A stretch of DNA of 64,000 nucleotides. Source: Leuctra nigra (lineage: Eukaryota > Arthropoda > Insecta > Plecoptera > Leuctridae). Below are positions 45,580 to 59,077 of the stretch, piece after piece (position 1 is the stretch's first letter; each line of letters begins with the position of its first letter). The DNA is taken from the NCBI GenBank assembly GCA_934045905.1, contig OW203761.1:31422964-31486963 (forward strand), written 5' to 3'. A program made the position numbers and the translations under genes. The notes beneath the pieces were generated by a model. That model saw only the letters and a list, made by a program, of their open reading frames with translations, did no database searches and was not told where the DNA came from.

Positions 45580-45711
45580 CAGGGCTGCGATCGTGTAAAA
45601 TGACAACTCCCTTGTCGAATCGACAAGCTTCTCATCTCAATGTTATTCACGGTCTTCTAGAGACTTGTCACCGTGACAAGGAAGTTGCCATTTTACACGA
45701 TCGCAGCCCTG
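45580..45711. mobile_element. 132-bp foldback element, U4
   Basis: Copy of the element at 4325, same position in the unit. Confidence 0.85.
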
Positions 45712-46404
45712 GGTGCGATCCATAGGTGCGATCACATCACAACTTTCTTGTCGCAGTGACAATTTTCTCATTTAATATTATTCACGGCCTTCTAGGGTGC
45801 TTGTCACCGTGAAGAAGTGAACGGGCTGATCTTTATACTATGTTGTCACCGTGCGAACAAAGTTCTCATTTTATGTGATCGCACATAATTAATTAATTAG
45901 TTTGCATTGCACAGACTCTGAAATGTCGAAAACAGTACTTCTGCCCCCACATAATATAATATAACTTAAACCAATTAAATTTCCATATGGAACATGGATC
46001 TGAAATAATTTCGGACTGAAACTATTTCGTTTCATCGCCTCATCATTCTTAAAAAAGTGCTAGCTGTATGCAGGGTCATGCATTTCGAGCAGCCAATAAT
46101 AGTGCTACTTTTATTTTTTATTATATATTGTGAGGAAAGGGGTTTGAGTACGAAGCCCCCGAGAACATTTTCTCTCAAGGTCATACATCTATAGAGCAAT
46201 TTTTAGGTATATAAAAAGAAAATTTTACGGAAAAAACACAATAAATCATGAACAAATCAAGTTTTTGGACCTATACATGCACTTTTTTCGTCCAAGTACC
46301 TACTTGATTCCAGGGATTTGAGCACCACAATTTGACCCGTAGAACGATTTTTTGTTTTAACCCTGCCCTAAAGGTACACATCGGTTGCATACATCGTCCG
46401 TCGG

Positions 46405-46804
46405 CCTCACCAATGGACTGCCACCTTGACGCGGTGGTGGGGCTTAAGGGACCGGCTCGCATAGCGAGTTGGTCCCAACCAAGTGCAGTCCAGGGTCGAC
46501 CTAGTCCCATGCCCTCCCTTGAATTTGCGGTCCCCTCGGGCCGGCCTCCCCCCTCGAGATGGTGATCCCCCTGAAATCAAGTCCCACCGGCCCGAAGTCT
46601 CCCCCTCCCCCCCGGTCCGTCCCCATTCCGGCCTGGCCTTCCCACCAGTGCTGGACTCCCCCGGATCGGGCCAGTTAGGTCGACCCCTCCCCATGTCCTC
46701 CACTTATATCAACAAAGTTAAATGCAAAAATGCAAATATTAATGTGCGTAATATAACCTCGTCGTTGACGCGCCGTTAAACCACAATAATCAATCAATCA
46801 ATCA
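46405..46804 (+). mobile_element. 400-bp GC-rich retroposon A, U4
   Basis: Same insertion as at 5150, same flanking duplication. Confidence 0.8.
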
Positions 46805-47027
46805 ATCGTCCGTCGGACGTCGACACCAGCTTTCGAGTCACAATCTCAGTGGACGGAATAGGTGGATCAGTACATTAGTCTTCGGTGTCATGATCATGAG
46901 AGTATGCCGTGTAGTCATTTGAGGATAGAAAGCTAGGTCACGTTCCATGGCATCTTGAGGGAGAGGGCGTGGAACATAGGGTGCGTTGCGCTATGTAAGG
47001 CGCCTGACTTCAATACTTATGTCTCCA

Positions 47028-47154
47028 GGGGTGGGATTACATAAAATGATAACTTTCTTGTCACGGTGACAAGCTTCTCACTCAATGCTATTCACGGCCT
47101 TCTAGGGACTTGTCACCGTGACAAGGAAGTTATCATTTTATGTGATCGCACCCC
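47028..47154. mobile_element. 127-bp palindromic element, U4 resident copy
   Basis: Copy of 5773 in its standard position, candidate source of the extra copy at 43920. Confidence 0.9.
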
Positions 47155-47159
47155 AGCTC

Positions 47160-47945
47160 TTGAATTGATTAGAAATGACGTCCATGACTCGTCACTGACG
47201 AGTCATCGGCGAGGCTTGAGCCAGACATATTTCGATCAGTTCCTCTTCTGCATACGACGATCCCAATCTTTCGTAATACTCTGCAATTACCCTGACAAAT
47301 GAACCGAAATCTTCCTCTGGATGCTGGGTCCGTGCATCCTATTCACGTCGCAACCGCAGTATGCGATCGGGCTGCCCAAAAGCATGGATGAAATCCTTGG
47401 AAAATGACTTCCATAGTGTGAATCCTCCTCGTGACAACCACCAGCGTTCAGCGTCGCCGAGTATAACACTTGTGGAATCATGTCCTTGATAAGCTATGCC
47501 TCATCCCGCTGATAAGAACTTTTGCATATTTGCAGCAATCCCGAAGAAACACTTCCGGCATTTTAGAGTCTGAATATCCAATGAAAGTCGGAATTTCAAG
47601 CTTTAAAGCTAAATGGTGAACCCGGCAGAGAACTTCGAACAACTGAGCAGGAGAGGTATCCAAGGTGGACGGAGTGTATGGCGGAACTTCTGGAATGGGA
47701 GTGTGTGGCGGAACTTCCGGAACTGCGGGCACGGGGGGCGGTAGGGTTGGTGCCCTAGGAGCAGGGACATAGGGGACATTAACCGGCGGATGAGGTATTG
47801 ACCATCAAAATCGTCGGCTTGAAATCGGCCCAAATCGCGGACTACATCCAGTGGCAAGTTATCTTCATCAAATGGATAACTAGACATGTCTAGTTGGTTT
47901 ATTACCTCAGTGTTGTAACTATTAATGTTCGGACGAGACCCCACT
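47160..47945 (-). pseudogene. Decayed gag-like sequence, U4
   Basis: Same breaks as U1; shares the GTGTGAATCC variant with U3. Confidence 0.65.
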
Positions 47946-48467
47946 TGTTGGGAGATAACAAGTCAACAAGATCAATTAAAAAGTAGGTACCTACTTTATT
48001 TCCGTCAGAAAAGAACAAACCTTTCATAATATTAATCAACTTCCATTATTCTCCCCGCCTCCTTGATGTCATGCAGACAGTCTCATACCTTTCTTACAAT
48101 ACCTAGTAGTAATAATGTACTGAACTTGCTTTGTTTGCCAACAAAATGCCACAAAAAAGCAAAAATATTGATTTTCCCAATAAAGAGAATCAAATATCCA
48201 AGACAACCTGAATATAATTTGAGAACATTAATAGTTCGTTTCAGTTTCTTTTTCCCTCCAGATCATAAATTTACTTTCAGCATATTATATTTAATTTGGA
48301 ATGATCAACAAAGTAATTATTCATCAAATGAAACATTACACTAACAGTTATTTAACAAGAAATGGATTCCAATATTAAATATCTGGTTCTGAAATGTTAC
48401 GATGAAAACACATTGAGTTGATCCATACAAAATTAATAGGTATAGCTACTGAAATACTTACATTGGT

Positions 48468-48614
48468 TTATATTGGCGTCAGTGTGATTTGAATACAAGA
48501 ATATCCTGGGACAAGACTGAAGATGAGAGGAGCTGCGAGATCTTCCACTGGCAATGTCCGATACAGTTCCATCAGAACCAAGCGTAGGGCATTGTCAGGT
48601 AGTTGCATTAACAT
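48468..48614 (-). pseudogene. F-box-like reading frame, U4
   Basis: Copy of 7213-7359. Confidence 0.35.
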
Positions 48615-49255
48615 GATCCAGACCCACGAGCAGCAAACAACAGCAATACAAGTACCTCATCATTTACTATTAACCTAGCTAGTAGCCATTAATGTGCTCT
48701 AGCCTTGGCTGTTTGAGCTCAGTATAGAATGAACATTATATCAGCCTGATTGTATTTTATTTGGGGTTTTTATACAAGTATTTGCTTCTTGACTTGTTCA
48801 CCGTATTCACCGGTTTAGCACAACAATCAGACATTGTTTAGTTCTCCCTCTCGCACGCACATTTCTTTAGGCAACTTCGTAGGATATGAAGCACTAATTC
48901 CTTGCAGGACAAGTGATCCGTCGAGACAGCGTACCAGACAGCGAAACAATTAAATTCGCATGATAATTTGTGTGTGATTCATATTAATGTTGCTACACCA
49001 ATCGGGTCATGTCTCCTATCTTCTTCATCTTTTAGTTAAACCCTTCTCGTTGGACGTTTCCTAGATTGCGTTAAAGATTTACTCAGGAAGCAGGAGAGGA
49101 TGAATTTAATTTACTTTTATTTTGTTCAAAAGACACAAATTATTTCATTTTTTAATCATATGAGACCACAATTAACCATTTTTGTGACATCACTGCTACT
49201 CAGTGCTGAATAGGGAAGTCTCCTCATATATTTACTTCATCGAGTATTCGGGATG

Positions 49256-49482
49256 CTAGAAAAAAAAACACTCCGTGTAAAACGAAAATAACGATGCGCT
49301 AAGTCCATCGTTTTTTAAGTTTGTTAAGTATTTCTCGGTGTTTATACTTTTATTTCAAAAATACGATTAAATATTTGGAAATGTCATTGACTTGGCACCT
49401 TTTTTGGTATCACTCCTTTTCGGTGTTGAGTTTTTTAAAGGAGACTTGGCTGCCTTTTTTACACGTAGTGTTTTTTTCTGGG
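49256..49482. mobile_element. TIR-element relic, U4
   Basis: Copy of 8001-8226 with the extra T. Confidence 0.75.
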
Positions 49483-50698
49483 ATATATTCTAGTCTATAG
49501 ACACTGCATGAAGACTGCTCGAATATTTTCCATTTCAAGCGCTTCTGACCGATCCTTATACTTCTCTGAACTATCTGCCAAACTTCAGCTCCATTGCTAT
49601 GGGTTTGACGATCGAAATTTGGCTGATGCTTTTATGGAAAATTTAAATTTACATATAAAAAAGAAATGATAGGTCTGTTCGTCGGACTTTCGAACCTGCT
49701 TGGAACAGGTAATTGTGTTCGTCGGCCTACAGGAAGGCTGGTGCAAGTTGGAGCAACTTAGAGCAGTTCAGAGCAAGCTTGACGAACATACTTAGCCATT
49801 CTTGTGGCATCACTACTTTTGAGAAGCTTATGGAAAGCAAGGTAAGAAATAGTAATATCTATACCTACCTATTTTAAAATAAACCCCACACGAAAAAGGT
49901 AAAATGGAGTGTACTTGTATGGTCATGGACGACATTAATCAGTATTGAGAATTGTTACCAGTATTGTAGTTTGCTGCCAGTATTGTGTCTGTGTTACATG
50001 ACTAACCTCTAGTCTTCTCTCTAACTACTGTTTGTATTGTCGCAGGGTTCTGTCAAGCTGATCAGCAGACCCGGGTTCGACGCAGGGGCCTCGAGCATCC
50101 TGTTGTACCTAACTGGCCGAGGACATTGTCTTGTTACTTCTCTGTGTCAGAACTCAATAGATTTTTTTAATTACTTTTATTCTGTCAATGTTTTAGAGTA
50201 GGTAATAGCTTTTCTTTTTTTGGTTACAGGGGTGGGGCAATTGCGTTAAATACTTTTGGGGGGTTAATTGGGACTTTAGATATTCTGGTTTCATTTTCTT
50301 CATATTTTGTTAGGGGATGGGTAATTAATATGGTTTTCTTGATGTCCAGTAAATGATCGGAGCGGACGTTACTACCTCAAGTTGTACTTGACAAAACCGT
50401 GCAAGCGCATGCCGCGTCTTGATCGTGCTGATGTATCGTAAGGGTGATCACTCCAGGGTGTGCCATCCAGGCGCGTAGGAATCAATATCTGAATCTCTGA
50501 TTCAATTCCCCTCCCTATGTCCTTATACATTTATATGTCAAGATAAAAATATGCTTAAAAAGTGTTAAAATCGCGAAGGAATACACCAAATTCATGGCTG
50601 AAATTAATTTTTTTCAGACCCCCATTGTCTTCGTGGACACTTTTATCTCCAGCTCAAGTTATTTTACAATATTATTCCCCCTCTTGCAAAATTTAGTT

Positions 50699-50761
50699 CC
50701 TACGCACCAGGTAGGTGCGATGGCCTACGCACCAGGTAGGTGCGATGGCCTACGCACCAGG
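50699..50761. repeat. 25-bp tandem repeat, U4
   Basis: Copy of 9443-9505. Confidence 0.95.
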
Positions 50762-52546
50762 CCATTCTGGTTGTTCGATCCCTTGGAACTGAGTTCTTGA
50801 CGAGGACATTGGAACCCCAGGGACGCTCCAGCCTTTGGGTTAGCCATAGTTTTGCCGAAAATAGGCAAATTAATCTTCGCCGTTGGTATGTAGCTTAATC
50901 GGGGACTGCCCCATGGTCGAGGTAAGGCTTGTTGAAGTAATGACCCGATAGCATAGCATAGAGAGGCTATTCCTCTCTATAGCATACCATATTCTATTAC
51001 CTACCGCATCAGACTTCCGACAGGGTTTGTTCTTACTTTTTTTGGGTCGAAGACTCAATTGATTCTTTATTGATTTTTATTCGAACAATATTTTGGAGTA
51101 CCTATGGTATCTTCTCATTTGTTAGAGGGGTTTGTAGCATATAATAAGTCAACACTACAAAACATTTGGACCAAGGGATATGTTGATTTGTTGGGGCTTT
51201 AAAACGAACTGACTTTCTTTTCTTCATTTCCAGTAAATGATCGGAGCTCGCTGCTCATGTAGGCCTATAGGGTTCAATGATCGCTGTGGATCTGCCCCTG
51301 TGTTGGACTGCTGGGTGCTGAGATCTTGATGGACACCTAGGTGAGTTGCATTCTTTTAACTGACATCTCTACTGGCACACTCATGGAAACACAATACTGG
51401 TGATTAAGTTCTCAATACTGCGTCTAGATAATATGAAGTATCAGGTCATTGATATGGAAAAAGTCCATGATATGAATAACCACAAACGGACACAAATGTT
51501 GAACTTTCTGCCTTCGTGTCTTGCAGACCGTGGGCCTTTACATGTGTTGGGAAGTATGATGGTTGCCAAGGAAATATACTCCTTATGACAGCATTTTCTT
51601 GTATTTGTGCATTCCTACTCAAGAATAGAATGAAGTTCGTCCTTCCTGACTGACATTTGTCTAGGTTCCGGCAGTCGAGGGCAAATGCCGGGACGGTTCC
51701 ACCCTACATCTAGTGGAGCGGTCGCTTCACCCAGCCAAGTCGTACTGTATGCACTCACACTCACTCAACATACCGTTACTGCCTATAATAAACTGAGGAG
51801 CATGGCTTTTTCGGCCTACTGGATCTTAAAATTGGAAAATTTCACATTGTTGCGAATTATTTTAATTTGGAACTATGGCCCACCCAACCATATATTCCAA
51901 GTATAAGTCAACAATAGGTAATGCCATTTGCGAGCTAGAGGGCCATGAAAATCGTGAAAAATTACACGACTTCCATCTTTAGATGTACACGCATCGGCAT
52001 CTCTGTAAAGCCCGAAAATAAATGTATTGAACGCGTTTTTATGTTGATTGAGTCATGAGTGGATCATATTTCAAATCGGCAAGGAATTTCTGTTGGAGAA
52101 TTTGCACGTAACGATGCTCGCTCATCAACGCGTTTCACTGATCGTTTTCCTAGTGCGTACAGTTCGTTTTTCCTATGTTTGAACTCTCACCAGACGGAGT
52201 CACCGTCAGTTGTTCTGGACTTCATTGCGCGCTCACCTTGCAAGTTGCAATGCAGTCTTTCTCGGCCTAGCAGAAAAACCGAAGACAGCGCATTCTGTTG
52301 AGAGTTCAGACATAGGAAAAACAAACTGTATTTAAAAATACAATTACATAGATACCGAAATATCTTACTTACTAACGAGAATAATTGCATTGCATTAAAA
52401 TTTTCCTGCTTTTTCTGCTGTAGATCTTTGTCATCTAGGAATTTATTAATTGACTAATATGCAGCATTTGTTAGGATGAGCTTCAGCGATCTTTAGAAAA
52501 GAATAAAGATCATGGAAAAGATGTGTCATTAATTTCTCTAATTTTT

Positions 52547-52934
52547 CCCCACCAATGGACTGCTACCTTGACGCGGTAGTGAGGACATAACGAGTGTTGG
52601 TCCCAACCAAGTGCAGTCCAGGGTCGACCTAGTCCCCTCCCCTCCCCAAATTCGCGGGCCCCTCGGGCCGGCCTCCCCCCTCGAGATGGTGATCCCCCTG
52701 AAATCGGGTCCCACCGGCCCGAAGCTTCCCCCCCCCCCCTTCCCGGAAGTCCCCATTCTGATCTGGCTTTCCCACCAGTTTCAGACTCCCCCGGATCGGG
52801 CCCGTTAGGTCGACCCCTCCCGATGTCCTCCACTTAGATCAACAAAGTTAAAAGTTAAAATTAATGTGCGCAATATAACCTCGTCGTTGACGCACCGTTA
52901 AACCCTAATAATCTAATCTCTAAATCTTAATCTC
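52547..52934 (+). mobile_element. Hybrid retroposon B/C, U4
   Basis: Same junction as U2, so the two short units share one rearrangement by descent or conversion. GGGTCGACC is intact here. Confidence 0.85.
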
Positions 52935-55503
52935 ATTTCACACAATCCTCCCACAAGTGCGTTGCATTTTCCATTATAACTTCCAAATACTATATGTTCT
53001 CCTAATGTTGCTTTTTCCATGTATTACTTACCAGTATGAAAGAAGTATTAGAACGTATAGGTACATTTGTTTAAGAAAATGATAAGGAAAAAATAAAGAT
53101 AATTTGTGAAATATTTTCACATTCATAAATTATTTGTGACTGATGCGTAATATATAGTCAATATTTTAATGACATACAAAAAGATGAGCACAATTAGGCA
53201 TAAAATTTACATACCTTATACTTTGCAGCTATAACATAAAACCGTTCGTAAAGACATAAAAATTGCAGGAACTAATTAATCTTAAATATACCTACCTATA
53301 GTATACAGTGAACTTGTGAAGTATGCAGATGCAGTTGTAAAGTATGATGGTGGTCGTAAAATCGCTTCAAATTTAGTTCATGAAAAAAAACGAAATTTAT
53401 GAATACCAAGAATCACTGAACGTGGTTGTAATCTGTGGTAACATTATTTCATATTTAGAACAAAAAATACTAATTGCATTCTTTCTAGTTGGCATTGTTC
53501 TACGAATATTTATTTTTAAAATTGCTCTTCTATTCTTTAATTAATGTGCAAGAAAGACAAAAATAGTGAAACTTTCCGTATAACTATTTTTTTACTCGTA
53601 TATATGACTTCAGTTGATCAAAATATTACTTATCAGTGAGTTATATAATTAGATTCTGGGTAGCTTAGGTGAATTTGCCAAATTTTTAAGATCGAAAAGT
53701 GTTTCGATCGAAATTCCTGTTTCATGTGATGCCAGATGAAGAACACAAACAGACGAATTAGATCATCTTTTGTATACCAAAGCAAACTTTCAAGCAATAG
53801 GTATAAAATAAAATAATTAAATCTCAAATAGAAATTCAATTTGATGTAAGCTGACATCTGCTAATTAGTAGTCGATCATAATTTCACCATCAATGATATT
53901 GATCAGTTCATTATTATTTAATATATAATTACTAATCAATTTTTATTTTTTTAATCAGAATGAACTAATTAGGTATAATTGTGAGATGGGACAGAAAACT
54001 AGTCCATTATTAGACAGCATTATAATTAGATAATACATACAAACGCTGAAAGATCTGTTCCTGCCGACCACTAAATTTCATCAAAGTGCATTACATTACT
54101 TCAAGGCTCATTTTTTCCATCTACAGTGATTGCAACTTTATAGGATAGCTAATTTCTGTAATTGCCAAGGAGTATTCGACATTTTCAGCAACTTTTTGTT
54201 TGTGATTGTTTGAGCGCCAAAAACTAAAAAACTACATTCATAATGAGAGAAAATCGCAGTTTGATGGGTTTACATGGCGAGGTCTCCACATCTCTATCAC
54301 AACGAAGAATTGCATAACTACAAAGAATCAACGTTGCCCTCCTAAAGTTGTCACGTCTCATGATGGCGCCTCCACTGCATTGTCCTTCTCGTCTGTCATC
54401 TCCACCCTCCCCGAACAATAACGACATCGTCGACGACAACGCCGACCTGCCTTGTCGGCTGTCGGCTTCTCTGACTCCATACAGGTGGCTGGCGATGTAA
54501 TAACTAAACCAAACAACAAATCATTCCGTATACAATTCCGAGAGTGGAGTATTTATTGGTGGGCTGTCAATGGAACTGCGCCGGCCTCGACTTTGGCGGA
54601 GGGTTCGGGTACAATTGGAAAGCGTCAAAAGTGAAATTATAAGATTTTAGTGTCTGAGGGATACTGCGCTTTTTCTTGGCGAAATTTTGCCAGCGTATCG
54701 AGCGTGCCCACTTGAAATTTATGGCTCGAATCTCTATTTTTTGTATTATTATTATTTTTGCATCTGGCGTCTCCTGGAAGTAACGAATGGACCACTAGTC
54801 ATTATCTTGCTATGTGACGTCACGAATAAAACAGATGACAGAAGGATGTGGGCCGTGACCGTCAAGAAGGCTGTGACAGCACAGTAATCAATAGTAATCA
54901 AATAGCAATGGATCCATTTGGAAATTTAACTGTCTTTCCCCCACACGTTTGATTGGCTCCCTCTCCCACTATATGGGCAGTGCTGCTCTAGTGTGAGTAA
55001 AGAGAACTATTATGCTACATTTACTCCTCCCATCACCATTGGTCCATTAGGCCAATTTTTTCACAAAACTAATATTACGATTCTGGTTATGGTCAAAATG
55101 ATTTTCAGCCTTTCAGCATTTCAGTAAAATGATTTACCTCTCCCAACTCATACCAATACCGTACTGTTCATTTTCGAAAGAATCGTTCCCACTTCTCCTC
55201 TAATTGCGGTTCAAGGATTTCATTTTTGTTCTAGTCCCCCCCCCCCCCCACCCCCCCAATGATGTTACCGTCTTCGATTGCTTGCCGAACTCCTTCTAAC
55301 CACGCTCATGTTGAGCATGGTCATGCCATGCTCAATTTGACAAATTTGACAGGAGTTGTCAAACTATTTTGATAATCTGTAAGTGATATTTTTTTCTGTT
55401 TGGAGATGCTTTCTTGGAAGTTTTTAGTAAATATAAGCTTAATTAGTAATCAAACAATTTTCTGGAGAAAGATTGATATTTTCTGTGACACCTCCTTCAA
55501 CTG

Positions 55504-56083
55504 GGTGTAAGTGATGTCACATGGTGCTGGAGAGGGTGTAAGTGATGTCACATGGTGGTGTAGAGGGTGTAAGTGATGTCACATGGTGCTGGGGAGGGTG
55601 TAAGTGATGTCACATGGTGGTGTAGAGGGTGTAAGTGATGTCACATGGTGCTGGGGAGGGTGTAAGTGATGTCACATGGTGGTGTAGAGGGTGTAAGTGA
55701 TGTCACATGGTGCCGGAGAGGGTGTAAGTGATGTCACATGGTGCTGGAAAGGGTGTAAGTACATGGTGCTGGAGAAGGTGTAAGTGTGATGTCACATGGT
55801 GCTGGGGAGGGTGTAAAGTGATGTCACATGGTGCTGGGGAGAGTGTAAGTGATGTCACATGGTGCTGGAGAGGGTGTAAGTGATGTCACATGGTGCTGAA
55901 TAGGGTGTAATTGTGATGTCACATGGTGCTGGAGAGGGTGTAAGTGATGTCACATGGTGCTGGAGAGGGTGTAATTGTGATGTCACATGGTGCTGGAGAG
56001 GGTGTAAGTGATGTCACATGGTGCTGGATAGGGTGTAATTGTGATGTCACATGGTGTTGGAGAGGATGTAAGCGTGATGTCAC
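55504..56083. repeat. 31-bp minisatellite, U5
   Basis: 580 bp. It lacks the palindromic element found in the U4 array although its flanking variants are otherwise U4-like. A private GGAAAGGG variant lies near 55746. Confidence 0.95.
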
Positions 56084-56306
56084 TTACGGTATCTGTTAAC
56101 CATTCTTGATTTACCTCTCCCATCTCATACCTATCCCGTACTGTTCATTTTCGAAAGAATCTTTCTTCACTTCTTATCTTATTGCGGTTTAAGGATTTCA
56201 TTTTTGTTCTGGTCATTCCCAAAGATGCTACCGTCTTCAATTACTTGCTGAACTCCTTCTAACCATGCTCATGGTTGATCATGGTCATGTCAATATGACA
56301 GGAGTT

Positions 56307-56494
56307 AGTAAAATACAAATATTTGAACAGAAACACTGGTATTGTCAAGAAATAAAAATAAAAAGAGTCCGCAATATTTCGCCGATGCGTTCGACCGGCT
56401 TTGTCAAGCGAGACTGCTCTCGCTTGACCTGTTCAAATATTTGTATTTTACTAAGTTGTTTCCTGGTATATTATCTTCTTCTTTGTGTTTATTA
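56307..56494. mobile_element. 188-bp nested inverted-repeat insertion, U5
   Basis: Same insertion; tail identical to U4. This is the last U4-type marker before the U5 switch to U1-type sequence. Confidence 0.75.
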
Positions 56495-57497
56495 ATGACA
56501 GGAGTTGTCAAACTATTTTGATATTCTGTAAGTTATTATTCTTTCTGTTTGGAGATTCTTTCTTGGAAGTTTTAGTCCTTTTCTGAAGAACGATTGATCT
56601 TTTCTGTGATCCTGGGAGTGACTGGAAAGTCTTTGTTTATCTTGGATTTATATTGAATGTAAGGTTTTGTGGCAATCTTGCCAGTCTCTGAAGAAAATTT
56701 GAACTCTTCTGTGCTCCTGCAAATGATTATTTGTGGATTATTCACGAAATTTCGGTTAGGTCATGGGGTTAGATCATGTGCTGCACATACCGGTGCTCGC
56801 TTATCAACGCGTAACACCGAGCGTTTTCCTAGTTTAAATAATTCTTTAGTTCTTCAATTACTCGTGTGTAGTGAGTGAGTGGAATGATTTGATTTTATCT
56901 AGTGGAGCCAACCAAGTCGTACGGAGCGCACACTCTCATTGAGCGAGCTGAGCGTATAGCGAGCGTCACCACGGTACTCTTATGGCACTTTCTCTGTGTT
57001 TTTTTTTTTTTTTTTTTTTGCCTGCACTGCCCAGGTTAAGCCGCTCAAGCAATCGATCTGAAATTTTGCACACACACTAACGTAATCTATGCGGTCTCTG
57101 GGATCGTCAGTCCTTTAAAAGCTTTCTCTCCGACATCCGAACAAAGCGGACTGACATTGCTTTCGTTGCAGTGAAGAATTGACGAGTGAATTTGCATAAG
57201 CGGATTAAGAGTCTATCAGTACTGTTCAGATGCCAATCAAATATTTTATCAACTTGGAGATTTAATTTCAAAGATTATGGAAATGTACGAGATAATCCAT
57301 CAGAACATAATTAATGCATAATGGTAAATAAAATAAAAATAATATAAAAAATAAAATATTTATTAGACACATCTGTTTAAATTATGAGATTTATAAATCT
57401 ATTGAAACAGATGACATGTTTGTTTCTAGTAAAACTAAAATTGACAAAAAAATGAGATATAACTGTTTCTAGAGAGAAAAACTTGAAAGACATAGTA

Positions 57498-57629
57498 CAG
57501 GGCTGCGATCGTGTAAAATGACAACTCCCTTGTCGAATCGACAAGCTTCTCATCTCAATGTTATTCACGGTCTTCTAGAGACTTGTCACCGTGACAAGGA
57601 AGTTGCCATTTTACACGATCGCAGCCCTG
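57498..57629. mobile_element. 132-bp foldback element, U5
   Basis: Copy of the element at 4325, same position in the unit. Confidence 0.85.
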
Positions 57630-58322
57630 GGTGCGATCCATAGGTGCGATCACATCACAACTTTCTTGTCGCAGTGACAATTTTCTCATTTAATATTATT
57701 CACGGCCTTCTAGGGTGCTTGTCACCGTGAAGAAGTGAACGGGCTGATCTTTATACTATGTTGTCACCGTGCGAACAAAGTTCTCATTTTATGTGATCGC
57801 ACATAATTAATTAATTAGTTTGCATTGCACAGACTCTGAAATGTCGAAAACAGTACTTCTGCCCCCACATAATATAATATAACTTAAACCAATTAAATTT
57901 CCATATGGAACATGGATCTGAAATAATTTCGGACTGAAACTATTTCGTTTCATCGCCTCATCATTCTTAAAAAAGTGCTAGCTGTATGCAGGGTCATGCA
58001 TTTCGAGCAGCCAATAATAGTGCTACTTTTATTTTTTATTATTTATTGTGAGGAAAGGGGTTTGAGTACGAAGCCCCCGAGAACATTTTCTCTCAAGGTC
58101 ATACATCTATAGAGCAATTTTTAGGTATATAAAAAGAAAATTTTACGGAAAAAACACAATAAATCATGAACAAATCAAGTTTTTGGACCTATACATGCAC
58201 TTTTTTCGTCCAAGTACCTACTTGATTCCAGGGATTTGAGCACCACAATTTGACCCGTAGAACGATTTTTTGTTTTAACCCTGCCCTAAAGGTACACATC
58301 GGTTGCATACATCGTCCGTCGG

Positions 58323-58722
58323 CCTCACCAATGGACTGCCACCTTGACGCGGTGGTGGGGCTTAAGGGACCGGCTCGCATAGCGAGTTGGTCCCAACCAA
58401 GTGCAGTCCAGGGTCGACCTAGTCCCATGCCCTCCCTTGAATTTGCGGTCCCCTCGGGCCGGCCTCCCCCCTCGAGATGGTGATCCCCCTGAAATCAAGT
58501 CCCACCGGCCCGAAGTCTCCCCCTCCCCCCCGGTCCGTCCCCATTCCGGCCTGGCCTTCCCACCAGTGCTGGACTCCCCCGGATCGGGCCAGTTAGGTCG
58601 ACCCCTCCCCATGTCCTCCACTTATATCAACAAAGTTAAATGCAAAAATGCAAATATTAATGTGCGTAATATAACCTCGTCGTTGACGCGCCGTTAAACC
58701 ACAATAATCAATCAATCAATCA
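58323..58722 (+). mobile_element. 400-bp GC-rich retroposon A, U5
   Basis: Same insertion as at 5150, same flanking duplication. Confidence 0.8.
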
Positions 58723-58945
58723 ATCGTCCGTCGGACGTCGACACCAGCTTTCGAGTCACAATCTCAGTGGACGGAATAGGTGGATCAGTACATTAGTCTT
58801 CGGTGTCATGATCATGAGAGTATGCCGTGTAGTCATTTGAGGATAGAAAGCTAGGTCACGTTCCATGGCATCTTGAGGGAGAGGGCGTGGAACATAGGGT
58901 GCGTTGCGCTATGCAAGGCGCCTGACTTCAATACTTATGTCTCCA

Positions 58946-59072
58946 GGGGTGGGATTACATAAAATGATAACTTTCTTGTCACGGTGACAAGCTTCTCACT
59001 CAATGCTATTCACGGCCTTCTAGGGACTTGTCACCGTGACAAGGAAGTTATCATTTTATGTGATCGCACCCC
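58946..59072. mobile_element. 127-bp palindromic element, U5
   Basis: Copy of 5773, same position in the unit. Confidence 0.9.
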
Positions 59073-59077
59073 AGCTC

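Larger units (their letters stand above)
41121..53160. repeat. Tandem array unit U4 (short form with MITE in minisatellite)
   Basis: Fourth unit, 12,040 bp. It is a short form like U2 with the same B/C hybrid (52547-52934). Its minisatellite is interrupted at 43920-44047 by a 127-bp palindromic element identical to the resident copy at 47028-47154. It shares with U5 the variants GTGGTAAC near 41398 and AAAATAAAATAATT near 41768. Confidence 0.97.
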
